DNA of 64,000 nucleotides from Diplonema papillatum (taxonomy: Eukaryota; Euglenozoa; Diplonemea; Diplonemida; Diplonemidae). Shown here in pieces: positions 1-11,529 of the stretch; position 1 is the first letter of the stretch; every line of letters begins with the position of its first letter. A program made the translations under genes and the position numbers. The DNA is taken from positions 29,995 to 93,994 of the forward strand of contig JAPJBO010000887.1 of the NCBI GenBank assembly GCA_030068145.1, in the 5' to 3' direction. A model generated the notes under the pieces. The model was not told where the DNA came from. It searched no databases and was given only the letters and a program-made list of their open reading frames with translations.

Positions 1-1154
1 GCCCTTTGGAAAGTTTGGGGTCTTATAATCTTAGAATTTGAGTGGCGTCGGTTCAAACCCGCCTCTCTGGTCTTTGGTATTTGTTGCGACTGTGTGAGAA
101 TGGTAGCATTTGTTCCCCTGTAATGGGCCGTCGGTGGTTATTCCTCTCCTACGCTGTCGGTAGGGATCCTGCTTTCGCAACAGGGAGAAGAGTACTCCAC
201 TGAGCTTCCGAGGTCGCCGTACTACAGTAGGGGCAGTGCCTGCCAACTTTCACTGCTGATCATGAAGTTTACCCTTCCTCCTCCTCATCTCTCTCTTTTT
301 GCCTTCCTGTTGACGCAAGTGATGGACAGAATCATCTGCGAATGGCGCGAACGTTCCAAAGCTTCCCAAAATGCGTCCACAATGATCAGGTTTACCTTTC
401 GTTTCTGATTGTGAACTTTGTTCTTAAATTTGTCGCAACGGTGCGGCTAAGTGGCAAGCAGCTCGATGAGCATGACTCTTCTTCCGGTCCAATCACAATC
501 CGGACGTGGCCGTAGGTTTCAGTGCCTGCTGATCACGAGGTTTACTACAGCTGTAGCAACAGCACACAGCCGCTCGGCCAGCATGAGCCGTTGTGACGGT
601 AGTCTAACGCCGCATCTTTGCGTTGAACGTGGATTTTGGAGGTCGCCGAATTGGAGATGAAAGTGAATCTGTTGCTACTGCGGTGCAGAAGGATGATGAC
701 TTAGGATCGGCCTACTGAAGACATGGTAGCTGCAACCATCACCCGTCCGCCTTAGAGTCTGACTGATCGACCACTGACGTGGCACTGTAGAGTCACCACA
801 GAAGATGAATTTGTCGCCCAATTACACTGCGTTGTTAACAACTTGGGGGGGGGGGGGGGGGGGGGGTTTGTGGGGCGGATACCTGAGGAAGACTTAACAT
901 ACGCACTTTGCCGACCCCATGCGGACGGAGGGGAGAAAGACTTAGCTCCACAACACTGCCTTTCCGGCCTGTTTAATGCTGGCATCAAGCTTTCTTCGGG
1001 GGGAGAGTGAAGCAGTAGTTGAGGCTAATCTTTTGGCCAATCTGCAGGGCCTTCTGAGGGGGGTGCCGGTATGGGGCCGGTACGCGAAACCTTCAAAAGA
1101 TAATCACGTTGTTTTTGGGGGTTCGCGTACCATACCAAGGGATTAGCTTCTGTA
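1..1154. other. No gene recognised; poly-G run
   Basis: I see no convincing coding region here. A pure G run of 22 bases lies at 845-866. The remaining sequence is mixed-composition non-coding DNA leading into the tandem array at 1155. Confidence 0.5.
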
Positions 1155-1366
1155 CCAAAAACCATACCGTAATGGGTTCAAAGTTTGAAAACCATACCGT
1201 AATGGGTTTCAAAGTTTGGAACCTACCGTAATTCGTTCAAAGTTTGGAAAACCATACCGTAATGGGTTCAAAGTTTGGCACCATACCGTAATGGGTTCAA
1301 AGTTTGGATCATGTACCGTAATGGGTTCAAAGTTTGGATAACATACTGTAATGGGTTTTGCCCCCC
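1155..1366. repeat. Tandem array, ~36-bp unit (six or seven copies)
   Basis: Imperfect direct repeats share the core accgtaatgggttcaaag followed by tttgg and a short A-rich spacer. Copies are clear from about 1161 to 1360 and end in a C-rich run at 1365-1384. Open frames on both strands through this array are by-products of the repeat and not genes. Confidence 0.85.
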
Positions 1367-1517
1367 CCCTGCCCCCCCCCCCCCGACTCCGTTTCCCGTG
1401 GTGACCCAAATACCGCGAGACGGGGGTGTCTGCCCTCCCCCTGTGCACAAAATCTGGATACAGACCAGTTTACCAGTTCCGGGCTCGGGGGTCGAGGTCA
1501 GAGCTAGTACGCTGAAA

Positions 1518-1622
1518 TAGTGCTGGAATGGGAAAAAAGTTGGCGATAGTGCTGGAATGGGCAAAAAGTTTGAAAATGGTGCTGGAATGGGCAAAAAGTT
1601 TGAAATGGTGCTGGAATGGTAA
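1518..1622. repeat. Tandem array, ~34-bp unit (four copies)
   Basis: Four copies share gtgctggaatgggcaaaaag followed by tttgaaa. The sub-motif aatggg, then 2-5 bases, then AAAGTTTG also occurs in the array at 1155-1366, so the two arrays are probably divergent relatives. Confidence 0.8.
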
Positions 1623-1886
1623 TTGGCCCGACAACCGTGGTCTAAGGTTACTAGTAACGACGACAAAGCACGCTGATATTCTGGGATACGCAGGAGGACA
1701 GCAACGACCCAGCAAACGGCAGAGCATTTCACAATTACGACAGCTCTTCTACTCGGTGTGCAAGCTACCCCGTCACCAGCGAGTTTGCTTGCTTGCTTGC
1801 TTGCAAAGTGCGCAGTGCGCGGCCGTTGAGCGCAACTACACGGCAGCAGGCATAGTACAGCAGGAGCACACTGACAGTGTGACTGA

Positions 1887-2944
1887 CAGTGTGGGGGCTG
1901 GCACCACAGCACCGGTGCTGGCACCGGAGAGCACCGGCCGGTGCTCTCCGGTGCTGGGTCTGGTATTTTACTTCAACCACCCCGTAGCAGACCTTTTTCA
2001 ACGAGTTTTTGCTCGCGAGCAGCTCCGATGAAGAGAGCCGTGAGAAATGGATCCGGCGACCAAATAGTATGTGCGCGTTTCTTGGGTTCGTACGAGGTAA
2101 AGAGCACCGGGTTACGGCGGATAAGGAACCCGCCAGTTTTGCAATGATAAATCCCCTGTTTTGTGACATTCTTTTGCTGGCCCGTAGAGCAGACCTTTCT
2201 CGTCGACTTTATGCTCACGTTCAGCTCCGATGAGGAGATTTGTGCAAGATGGACCCAGGGAACCCATAGTATGTGCGTGGTTCGTTGAGGCTTTCCGATG
2301 TTCAGGGCACCAGGCATGAAAACTACACCGCGGAATGCAAAACTTTGCATCACAGAATCACGCCAAAACGGTCAAAACTACTAGTGCAATAGTGTTGTTT
2401 CGTCGGGGTCAAATGTCAAAAACGCGCCCTGCGGGAATTGATAATTTCACGTGCACAGGCATTTGAACCAGGAAATCTGAAATGGAAACTTCGATTTCCA
2501 CGATTTCCGTTTTCACGCGGATCCACGTCCCGGTCCCTGGCTCGACGAACCACGTACCAACTCTTTGGCCCCCGGGTCTATTATCCACCGATCTCTTCAT
2601 CGGAGCTGATCTCGAGCAAAAAGTCGTCGAAAAAGGTCTGGAACTGTGGACCGGCTTCCAGGAGCCAGGATCAGGCCCACAGTCGTAATGGGGAAGCACC
2701 CACTGCGACCCAGACTCAATGGGGGAGCGTGGGGTGCAACTCAAAAAATTTCTGCTCAAAAACCCGAGAACGAGGCCCAAACGATGATTTCAACGCTTTT
2801 TTTTTTTTTCGTTTTTTTGAGCTTTTTGAGGTGTTAAAACCGAAATTATTTTTCCAGCACCGGAGAGCACCGCCAGCACCGCGGTGCCCGGTGCTGGTGC
2901 TCAGCACCGGGCACCGGCCAGCACCGGTGCCAGCCCCCACACTG
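1887..2944. mobile_element. Non-autonomous TIR DNA element 1, carrying satellite units
   Basis: The element begins CAGTGTGGGGGCTGGCACC and ends with the inverted complement. Each end is followed inward by GC-rich subterminal repeats built from caccggtgctgg. It is flanked by the direct repeat TGACTGA (1880-1886 and 2945-2951), or by 8 bp, GTGACTGA, if the last G of the right end is counted as target. CAGTG ends with a 7-8 bp duplication fit hAT-like elements. No transposase is present. The interior holds direct copies of a ~204-bp satellite at about 1975-2300 and an inverted copy at about 2520-2660, the same satellite that fills the element at 27663-29796. Confidence 0.75.
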
Positions 2945-3634
2945 TGACTGACTCCCTGTACCCAACAGCTGTCACTGAGTGGCACTGTTACACTTGTTGC
3001 AATCAATGTCCGAAAGAGTTCAAGAAGGAGCCAAGAAAAGTATCCGAGAAAAGTAGCGGGGGCAACTCTCACACGTCTTGGAAATTCCTCGCGGGCTCCT
3101 GTAGCACCCCAGCCAGGGCACAAGGGAAATGGCTTCTGGTGGCTGACTTGCCGACAATACCAGTCCCAGCCTGCCGGGCAGCACGGGCCGCAGGCCCGCG
3201 GCAGGGAGCTCAAGCTCAGTCACCATCCGCCAGCTCCTGACTATTATCAGACGGCTGACACTTTTCTTTGCAGCTTTCTAGCATCATTCAAATTGGCTGC
3301 GGCGGTACTTGCCGCTCTCTCCCACTCCTCCTCTGGGGTCATTGAAGAGGCTCGGAGAGCGCCGGTCGCTGGTTGAGAGGCCCTCTCAGAGGGTTTTCGG
3401 ACAGAAATGGTAAGCGCTTTGCAAGTAGAACGGGTCTGTCACTCTCGCCAACCTGAATTATGCACGATTCTGTGTGCATAATGCCTACTACTACTTTAGT
3501 AGCAGTAGAGTTTTAGTAAACCGTTTACCAATGGTACCCCAGGGTGCGCAACCAGGATGCCGAGCCCAGGGTGAAGCAGCTCACCAAAATGCTGGCCCAA
3601 AAACCTGTCAAAATCATCAGAAAATGTGTTTCAG
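2945..3634. other. No gene recognised
   Basis: Unique-looking sequence between the TIR element and the first LINE. The short open frames on both strands have no recognisable domain. Confidence 0.4.
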
Positions 3635-3689
3635 ATGCATTTTCTGGCCGAAAAAGCTAGTTCCACGCGGTTTTCCGTGGTACCTAAAG

Positions 3690-3778
3690 TTTGCATAATT
3701 AGCCACAAAGGCAGCCACAAGGTTTGTGGCTACTTTGTGGCTAAATGGGGCCACAATGTGGCAACCTTGTGGCTGACA
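3690..3778. repeat. Cluster of direct and inverted GCCACAA motifs
   Basis: GCCACAA and its complement TTGTGGC alternate at least seven times in under 90 bp, so this stretch could fold into several competing hairpins. It lies just upstream of the first LINE open frame and may be part of its 5' untranslated region or of the target. Confidence 0.6.
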
Positions 3779-3781
3779 GCT

Positions 3782-6700
3782 ATGTTGAACGTCCCAGTGC
3801 AAACGACACAGAAGACGACGCCGCCACCGATGCGCACCGCCCGAAACAGCCCGCCCCGTAGGGAGGGGACGGCGATCGCTCGCGGAAATGGCGAAAAAGC
3901 TTCTTCTGCTGGGGGTGACGTAGAGACGAACCCCGGACCGCGAAGTTTGACGATCGCGACGTTGAACCCTACCTCGTTGCTGGGGTACCTGCCTGCGGTA
4001 ACATCCATCCCTGCTGATGTTGTACGTTGTCAGGAGGTGTCGCTTCTCGAGGCGAAGAGACCCGAAGCCGAGCTGCATCTCGAAGCGTGGAAGTGCCATT
4101 GGGGGGCGGAACCGCTCGGACGCAAATGCAGATCGTCCGGCATCAGGTCGGAGACGAGCGCGACAAACGGAGGTGTCTGCACACTGGTCCGGAAGCCTGT
4201 CCCTGCGTACTCGCCCGCCACGCTGCATGGTATGACAGGAGCCGCCTTCGCCGACGCGCGCCTTCTGCACACGGCGGTAGCGACGGGAAAGGGAAGCACA
4301 TTCGTCCACGTGCTCAACGTGTACTGCCCGTCGGGAAACGGCAGGGCAGAGTGCGATCGGAGGGAAGCGCTGCTCGAGAGCGTCCTCTTTGCCGCGGCGG
4401 ACAGCCTAGGCGACGTGCCGATTGTCGTGATTGGTGACCTCAACACCGATGAAGAACGATCCCCGGTACTTCGGAAAGCACTGCGCAACGGATGGACGGA
4501 TTCCGCGCAACTCCACGAGGCAAACACAGGCACACCGCCGGACCCTACATTCACGACGACCGGAACCATGGGAACGCGGATCGACCGGATTCTGCTGAAC
4601 AGGGTATCAGCACTGGCGTTCGCAAGCTGTAAGACGACGGTCGTGAACGTTCCTGGGCATAGGTTAGTATCGGTGACCCTGGACTTGGAAGCGTTTGACC
4701 AGCGAGTCTTACGCTACCGACTACCGAGACCTATTCCGGTAGGACCGCAACAGCAGCGAGACGCGTCGCAGGAAGGCCTGGCCGCGGCACGCCGGCTGCT
4801 CGACGAATCTCGGCTCGCACAGGACATCGCGGACGGGGACGTTGACGCAGCATGGCGAGAATGGGCGGGTGCAGCGGAGGCGTTTCTACTGGACTCATGC
4901 AATGTGCAAGCATCGGAGCGCCTGCGGTTCACAGGGCGGGGCCAACCGAGGGATCCAATACGGGCAAGGGCAACGGCAAGAAGTGCGGCCGACGGGACCG
5001 GGGCCGCTTCTGGGCTGCAGCTCCGACTGCGAAATGCAATCCACAGACTGGAGCAGATCCAGAGATACCTGGCACGACCGGCAGGACCGGGCGCCTGCAC
5101 AGTCCACATCCGAAACTGTTGGCAGAACTGCAGGAGGTTGGCCCGGGAGTGTGCGGCGCTACAAGACATCCCGGTAGCGGCATATGCGAACCTCCCGACC
5201 GCTCAGGAATGTGGAACCTTGCTGCGGGCAGTCCGGGACCGCAACAACCGGCTCGGACGAGAAGGCATGGCAGCCCGCCACGGCAAGTACGTCAGGGAGG
5301 CGGTGAACCGCGCCGACACGGACCGGCGAGGGCTTGCCGCCTGGTGCCGGCGGCAGCCGCGACGAGAAGCAACGACGCTGAGAACGGACCGGGTCACGGC
5401 GAACGTCGATGAGATGGATGCCGTCCTGCAGAGCGCGTGGGATCCGATATTCCGATCCTACAAGGAGCAGCCGGAGCCGCTTTACAACCTCTTTGCCGAC
5501 CGCTTCAAGAGCTACATCCACCGGCAGCCGATGGAGGTGGAGGAGATAACGGGCGCAGACCTGCGTGCCCTGTTGATGAAAAAGAGTGCCAAAGGGGCGT
5601 GTGGAGTAGACGGGTGGAGAATGGCAGAGCTGAAGGCGTTGCCTGACCCGATGCTGGACGCCCTCGCGGAGCTGTTGAATCTGGTTGAGAGGACCGGCGA
5701 ATGGCCACGGGCACTGCAAACAGCCCTGGTCACCATGACGCCGAAAGGTGACGACAACGACCCGGTGAAGATGAGACCGATCACGGTGACCTCCTGTGTT
5801 TACCGTCTCTCTCGAAGTGCTTCGACCGCGTGCCGCACGAGCTGACGATGCGCCTGATGCAGGAACTCGGGCTGCATGAACGAATTATGACGCCACTGCG
5901 GAATATACGGGGTGCTCGTAAGGCGTTTCAAACTGCCGCTGGGAGTCGGGGACGAGTTCGAGGTGACGAACGGGATCCTCCAGGGCTGCCCGATCTCAGT
6001 CATCCTCATCAACGCGTTGCTCTCCATCCCAATGAAGGCGGTGAAGGCAGAAGCACCCGGATTGCTCACTGAATCGTACGCGGATGATGCGAATCTGATG
6101 ACGAGGATCTCGGAAGCAGCCCTCCAGAAGGGAGTCGACGTAGTAGACGAGTTCTGCCGGCTCACCGGCATGGCGTTGAACATGGACAAGACGTTTGTGT
6201 TCACGACCGTCCGTGATTACGTGTCGCGACTTCAGCTCCGGAGCACGGGGAGGAAGTTTCCCCAGGCGACAGCGCTAAAATGCCTTGGGGCCAAACTGAG
6301 CACCTCACGGAAGGGGCGCGACCACAACGACACGGCCAGGCTCGAGACCGCCACCAGCACCGCCCACAACCTACGTCACGTCCCGATTCCGCAACCGAGC
6401 AGAGTGCTCTTAGTACAATCCGCGATCCTCCCAGCCGCGCTGGCGAGAGTACCCTTCGCCCCAACGACCAAGGAATCCGTTGAGAAGCTGACGACCGGAG
6501 TCATGTCGGCGGTATGGGGGACGAAGAACCCGAAGCGAGCACCCGAGGCAGTTCTGGGAATCCTCGAGAAGGCGCATCTGACGGATCCGGCGACCCGGAT
6601 GGCCTACAGCATAACGGGGCAATTCTACACCGCATGCCAGAGACTCCCGCACCTCGTACCACAAGCAGCAAAGATACGGGAGATGTACGGGCCCCGCGTG

Positions 6701-8866
6701 ACGGCGGCGCTGGGACCCGTAGGAATCGCTGTGAAGTACGGACTGGAGCCGTGCGGTCACGACTGGGCAGGCGGCCCCCTCGACGATGTAAAACGAAACG
6801 GTGAACCGTACTTGCCATTGGGCAAGTCCCCAGCAGAGCGGAACCACGATATCCGCTCCGACCTGAAGACGCGGCTGCGGGCGAGACTCGTCGCGAGGCG
6901 CGGCAGTTATGCCGGCATCGCCGACGTCGACCTTGACGCCACCAACGCGCTGTGGAAATCGCGGGCCTGCCCACCCCAGACCGCGCGGCTCATCAGAGTG
7001 GCGATCGCCGGAGGCGTCAACACGGCGCAGCACACTTCGCGGATGCATCAGGGAGGTGACCCCGCATGTACGAGCTGCGGCAACGGGAGCGTCGAGGACG
7101 AGGCGCACATCTTCTGGCGGTGCGGTGCCTACACCCCGATCCGCGCGAAAGCAGAGTACGCGGCGATCGTAGCCGCGGAAAAGAGGGACTGGCCCAGGTG
7201 CCTCCTCGAGCACGGAATTGCTACGACGCGCACGAGAGATCTGGTCGGGCCGGTTCAATCCCTCATGGCGGAGATCCTGGCAGAACGTGCGAGGCACGTC
7301 AACCAAGAATGGAAGGACCGCAAAGCGAGAACTCCGTGGGAGCTTTGCGGGCAGAATCCGGTGCGAAGGTACGATTTCCCGTATCAGCGGATCGCCCCGG
7401 CTTGGGCGTGGTTACGGTACTGGGACGAACGGACCTTCCTCGCCCTCGTGGACTGGCTCGCGGGACTTGAGTGGTCATCGACCGGCGACGTAGCATCGGT
7501 TGAGCTCGCTGTCGACTTCGAGTTGTATTCCGGCTTGGACGTACGGCTGCCCAAGAAGGAGGCGAAAACGCTTCGCGAGAAAGCGAACGGCATGCGATGC
7601 ATGATCAGTGCCGTCATGAAGCTGGCGGCCCAGCAAGAGCTCGGCGGCTGCCTGCCCGGATCGATAAAGGCGGTGACCACGGCACTGTCCTTTATTGGAC
7701 TGCCCAGCCTGCCGGGCCTGGAACCCAGACCCCGACACCGGATGCCCGCTACAGGAGGAATCGTCCAGGAACAGTTGAAGGGGAACGGAGCCTACGACAA
7801 TGGGCCCGTGTACAACGACGAACGACGCGCGAGGGCAGGCCGGTGGCCCGCCCCCCAGAGACCTGCCGCAAACCCGGACCCCGTCCATTTTCTGGGCGCG
7901 GTGGTCGACAAGAGGAACGCGACGAAGTGCGTCGCGCACTACAAGGGGAAGTGTGAGATCTGCCGCCGCCTCGGAGACAAACAGGGGCCCACCGTGCAGG
8001 CGTGCTGTCGGCACCACCACGCCGCCGACGACGGGCTACCCATCGCGATCTGCGACCGACACCGAATGTCCAGGTGCGCGGTCTGCAACACGCCGAAGAC
8101 ATGCTGTGCCGCAGGGCACCACGGGTGCCGCGAACACAACCGCGGCCCGTGCGAAGGGTGCCGCCAGCTGCCGACGCTCGCAGAGCGACGACCCGCCGCG
8201 TGCTGCGGCAAAGGGCACCACAGTGCCGACGAACCGAAGGCTACGAAGCCCGCCGCACCACCCAACACGAACACGCCGGCGCCCGCGGCCACGCCGCGCT
8301 CGCCTGCGGCTGAGCAACTGTCCGAGTCGCCCAGGAAGGGGCGGAAGCGTATCCTGCAGGAGACCCCGCGACCGACCACCCACCGGGGGCCGAAGCGCCC
8401 GGCCAAGAAAGCAGCGACGCGGCAACGCACGCGAACGGCGCGGTACCTCACCAGCTCACCAACCTCCCCGCCTTCATCACCGTCATCATCACCGTCGCCC
8501 AAGACGTCATCAACGGGGAACATCATCCCCATACAAACAACCCTTCCGCGCACGCCAACCGGCGAGCCCAAAGACGCGCCTCCCAGAAGGAGGCGGAAGC
8601 GACCCCTGCAGGAGTCCTCGAAGCTCGCATCCCCGACAGGGAAGCCACGAAGATCGAAGCGATCGCGGCAGGCCGTGAACAACTCTACGCTCGATCACGA
8701 AATGGAATGCCTGACTTCTTCCCCATCGTCGACCCGGAAACAGCCAAACCGGCCCGGAAAGTCCGCACCGCGAAAGCGAGCGGGAATTGAACTTGACTTG
8801 GAAACGACTAGTTTGACCACATCCTCATCATCGTTGACTCTCCCGACGGACGACGTCATAAAGTAA
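3782..8866 (+). pseudogene. LINE family A polyprotein (2A-like, APE endonuclease, RT, Cys/His domain), broken
   Basis: This is a non-LTR retrotransposon polyprotein lacking an upstream ORF1. Candidate ATGs are 3782 and 3830. A 2A-like motif (3884-3940) precedes an APE-type endonuclease at about 3946-4710, with Asn in LNPTS, Glu in CQEV, GDLNTD, TRIDRILLN and GHRLV. Reverse transcriptase follows, with the catalytic YADD box at about 6077-6088, then a CX2C...HX4C finger near 7070-7125 and a Cys/His-rich domain at about 7930-8230. The C-terminal tail is basic and Ser/Pro-rich. Compared with the intact copy at 34339-39861, about 59 residues are missing at 5812, including the GFR motif and the first RT aspartate. 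The frame shifts at the deletion and returns near 5908. The copy is therefore inactive. No decamer tail follows the stop codon, unlike the copies at 23 and 34-44 kb. Confidence 0.88.
3884..3940 (+). other. 2A-like ribosome-skipping motif at LINE N terminus
   Basis: In frame with the endonuclease, codons 3914-3940 read GDVETNPGP, which matches the 2A consensus DxExNPGP. It is preceded by GNGEKASSAG. In known 2A peptides the ribosome skips the Gly-Pro bond. Here that would release a short N-terminal leader from the endonuclease/RT polyprotein. 2A-like sequences are known at the N termini of some non-LTR retrotransposons, for example trypanosome and echinoderm elements. Activity in this copy is inference. 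Confidence 0.8.
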
Positions 8867-10152
8867 CACTAGCCCGTGAACAGTGCTCGCCTGTCTTGAT
8901 GGCACTTGCACTTTAAAGAACTCAATGCTCAACTTGTAGAACGTGGGGGGCCCAAGACTACACTCCACGAAGGAATGTACTTGGTGTCGGTCACAAACAG
9001 TCCCGGACATGGCTAACCATAACCCATACCGAAAGCGTGCACCAAATATACAACCCGTAACCATATAGCCCTTTCTTGCTCTAAGAGAACCCATTCATGA
9101 ACGGTCACACGGAGACCCTAAAACCCCGAAATTTCAAGCGAACTATAACTCTAAAACATGGCCCCCAGTGTCATTGGGACTGACGCTTCATTTTTGGTAT
9201 TCATGAATCATGTTGTTCCAACGAGAACTGACACCTGTACAAGGTGGGTTACCCCGTCGCCAACCCGAGAAAAACGCCGTATGTTCACCCCTCGCTGTAG
9301 CAAACGCGGTTTGTCATTATTGCAAAGAGCCAGTCGGCAGCATGCCGTGTTGTAAGTATCAAGCAGGGACCACACACGTACGCACCGACAACCTCGCCGA
9401 ACCAAAGTTTAGTCCTCTACCGTTTCGCGCGGGAGCTCCGGCAAATTGTATTCGAACGCCTGCACACACACTGGGGCGCGGCGGCGAGTGCGAAGCTGAC
9501 AACGAAGGGATCGCGAGGTTGTTCAAGGTACCATCCCCAGTTGAACACGGACCCTACTCGCAACTTGCGGAGCATAGGCGGTTATTTGAAACTGAAGGAG
9601 TCGTGGACGCCTCTCGCACAGGCAGGCACCACGTGAAAACAGGTCTACAACACACGCACAGGGGCGCACTCGCTAAGGGGGGCCACGTTAAAATAGGTTC
9701 GTAACACACACAGGGGCAGCAGTCGTCAGCATTGCAGAATGCTTGGCGACAAGTGATTCGCGCCACTTCCCCGTGCGAGCGAGTCTCGGAACAGGACTCA
9801 AAACTGTGACCCAGGTGGCGACTGCCGACCAGGACGGGAGCTTGCACCAGGAGTTTGGAACAGCTAGTCAGGCCGCCTGTGTAAAGACACTCAGCTGTTG
9901 CACGGGGCCGAAAACCCTGTGCAGCTAACACTGCAAGATGAAAACAGAAGTCTTGAGCCGAGAGCCGGATGGAGAAGCTGACAGCCACCCACGCTCTATC
10001 CGTCCCCCGAAGACGATCTCGCCCCACCACGGACTCAAAAGCAGCGTGTCGGAAACTCAAAGCCGACTGGTGAAAGTGACAAGTGGGCTATACTTCGATT
10101 CAGCCGTTACCCACTCAAAGCCCTGAACTTAAACACACACGCACACTCACAG
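8867..10152. other. No gene recognised; probably intron upstream of CLU exon
   Basis: The stretch runs from the LINE stop codon to the 3' splice site at 10151-10152. I found no exon matching the CLU protein here. The N-terminal part of that gene must lie further upstream, possibly before the window, which would place the LINE inside a CLU intron. Confidence 0.4.
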
Positions 10153-10359
10153 GTGTACACAGAAGTTGGCGGCGACAAGGCATCGCAGTTCTTCGTAAAG
10201 CACGACTTGCAAGGCATAGCCGCCATCCGCGCCACGACGACGAAGCTATCGACGGTGTCGACGGCGGTGTTCGACTACAAGGGGAAGCGGATCGTCTGCC
10301 AAACGCTGGTGCCCGGAATCATCATGAACGACATCGACGGCAAGATCGCGTCGCCGCAG
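10153..10359 (+). CDS. CLU family protein, internal exon (CLU central domain)
   Basis: First recognisable exon of a clustered-mitochondria (CLU/CLUH, Clu1/TIF31) homologue. The 69 codons begin VYTEVGGDKASQFFVKHDLQ and include VFDYKGKRIVCQTLVPGII. This corresponds to the conserved stretch where animal CLU proteins read DLRGVRAY...VDYRGYRVTAQSIIPGI. CLU proteins are cytosolic, bind mRNAs of nuclear-encoded mitochondrial proteins and affect mitochondrial distribution. The 3' splice site is cacag before 10153 and the donor GTAAGC starts at 10360; both boundaries are phase 0. The gene continues in exons at 11215, 12877, 14215, 18618 and 24079, all on the + strand, and ends at 24142. Exons for the N-terminal part are not visible in the window. 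The family call is secure from six collinear exons, while exact boundaries need transcript data. Confidence 0.88.
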
Positions 10360-11214
10360 GTAAGCTTCCTCTTTGCGAGAAAAGAAACCAGCCGCGGCAG
10401 TCCGGAGACTCACAAATACCGGGGGTTGGGCTGCTTGGGCCGTGAGTTCGTACATGACGCGCGGTGCGGGAGCGTTTTAAAAAGACACAAGGTTTTGACC
10501 CTGCATGGTAGAAAACTTGTACCAATTCAGTGTGCTTGAGTCTCGTTGCAAGAACATCTGTGGGTCTGCCTGAGCACACTGGATTCCAGCTGTCCTGAGT
10601 TCATCTGCTGATCGCCTGCTGTGCATGTGCAAGCGGCCGAGCACTCGCGTTGCAAACTAACACCACATCACTCCTGGGCGAACCCGCCCGAACGCGCGAA
10701 TGTCTTCAAATGTGCCGTACTTGCGTGCAAGCTGCCAGCCACGCCCCCCTACCGACCCATGGCCGTGGCTTCTGTCCTGTTGAGTTTGACTCCAGTGACT
10801 TCGTGCAGCGGTGTAGTGTAGAATAGGTTAGGGAGGCCGCAACAATGAAATACCACTACTTTCGTGGGAGAAATAGGTCTCAGAATTCACATGAGGCAAT
10901 GCTCCCAAAATCCAAACCTGAAACGGTAGCATACCCAGTTTCACTGGTGTGCCCGTTCCCGGCGAGCTACGAGGGAACGAACCTGTAAGAGTGCCAACGC
11001 TACTCTTTCAATCTACGTACAAAAGGTGTCACGGGATAAGCCGGCAGCCGCTGCTTAACGGCTTATCACGTGGGTGGCCCTGAGATTACCCCCTTTATCT
11101 TTAGCCATACTTCAACACTCTGGCTGTCGCTTTACTCATCCAAATGATGGGAAGACGGCAGCTGTGCTCCCTTGTGCCAAGCTTGCAACGTGATATTAAA
11201 CAACACATGCGCAG
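10360..11214 (+). other. CLU intron (855 bp)
   Basis: The intron starts GTAAGC and ends gcgcag. It contains a copy of a dispersed repeat at about 10945-11020, found inverted at 18190-18262, and an imperfect hairpin at about 11030-11085 with the arms GATAAGCCG and CGGCTTATC. I see no gene inside. Confidence 0.75.
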
Positions 11215-11529
11215 GTGCACGGTTGCGGTGAAGAGTCTGGTGGGAAGTATCTTGAGGAGCCGAAGATTGCGGAAGACCTGGAGCAGCTGTCGCGGAGCCT
11301 GTGCCTGATGCCGCACAAGATGAAGGACGCGCTCGGCAACGAAGTCAGAGTGCAGCTCAACGCGGAGGTGAAGGTCATGCGGTCCTGCGACGGGCGGTAC
11401 TACCTGCTTGAGTGCAGCAAAACGACGCCCCGTGACCTGAACTGGCCGGACAACAAGCTCGCCTACATCCGACCCGAGCTGAAGGCCGCCTACATCAAGA
11501 TGAAGCGCATCGAAAAAAATGGACCCAAG
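11215..11529 (+). CDS. CLU family protein, internal exon
   Basis: The exon has 105 codons, phase 0 at both ends, starting VHGCGEESGGKYLEEPKIAE. It contains LMPHKMKDALGNEVRVQLNA followed by EVKVMRSCDGRYYLLECSKT. This matches the CLU segment in which other family members read H..LND..E.VEL...VECKGI.G.DGRHYILDL. The 3' splice site is gcgcag and the donor is GTATCG at 11530. The exon lies directly after the 10153-10359 exon in the protein, with no gap needed in the family alignment. Confidence 0.88.

Noticed and set aside
1155..1366. CRISPR array
   Set aside because: The units abut or are joined by very short A-rich spacers of variable length, with no unique spacers and no cas genes, in a eukaryotic context.
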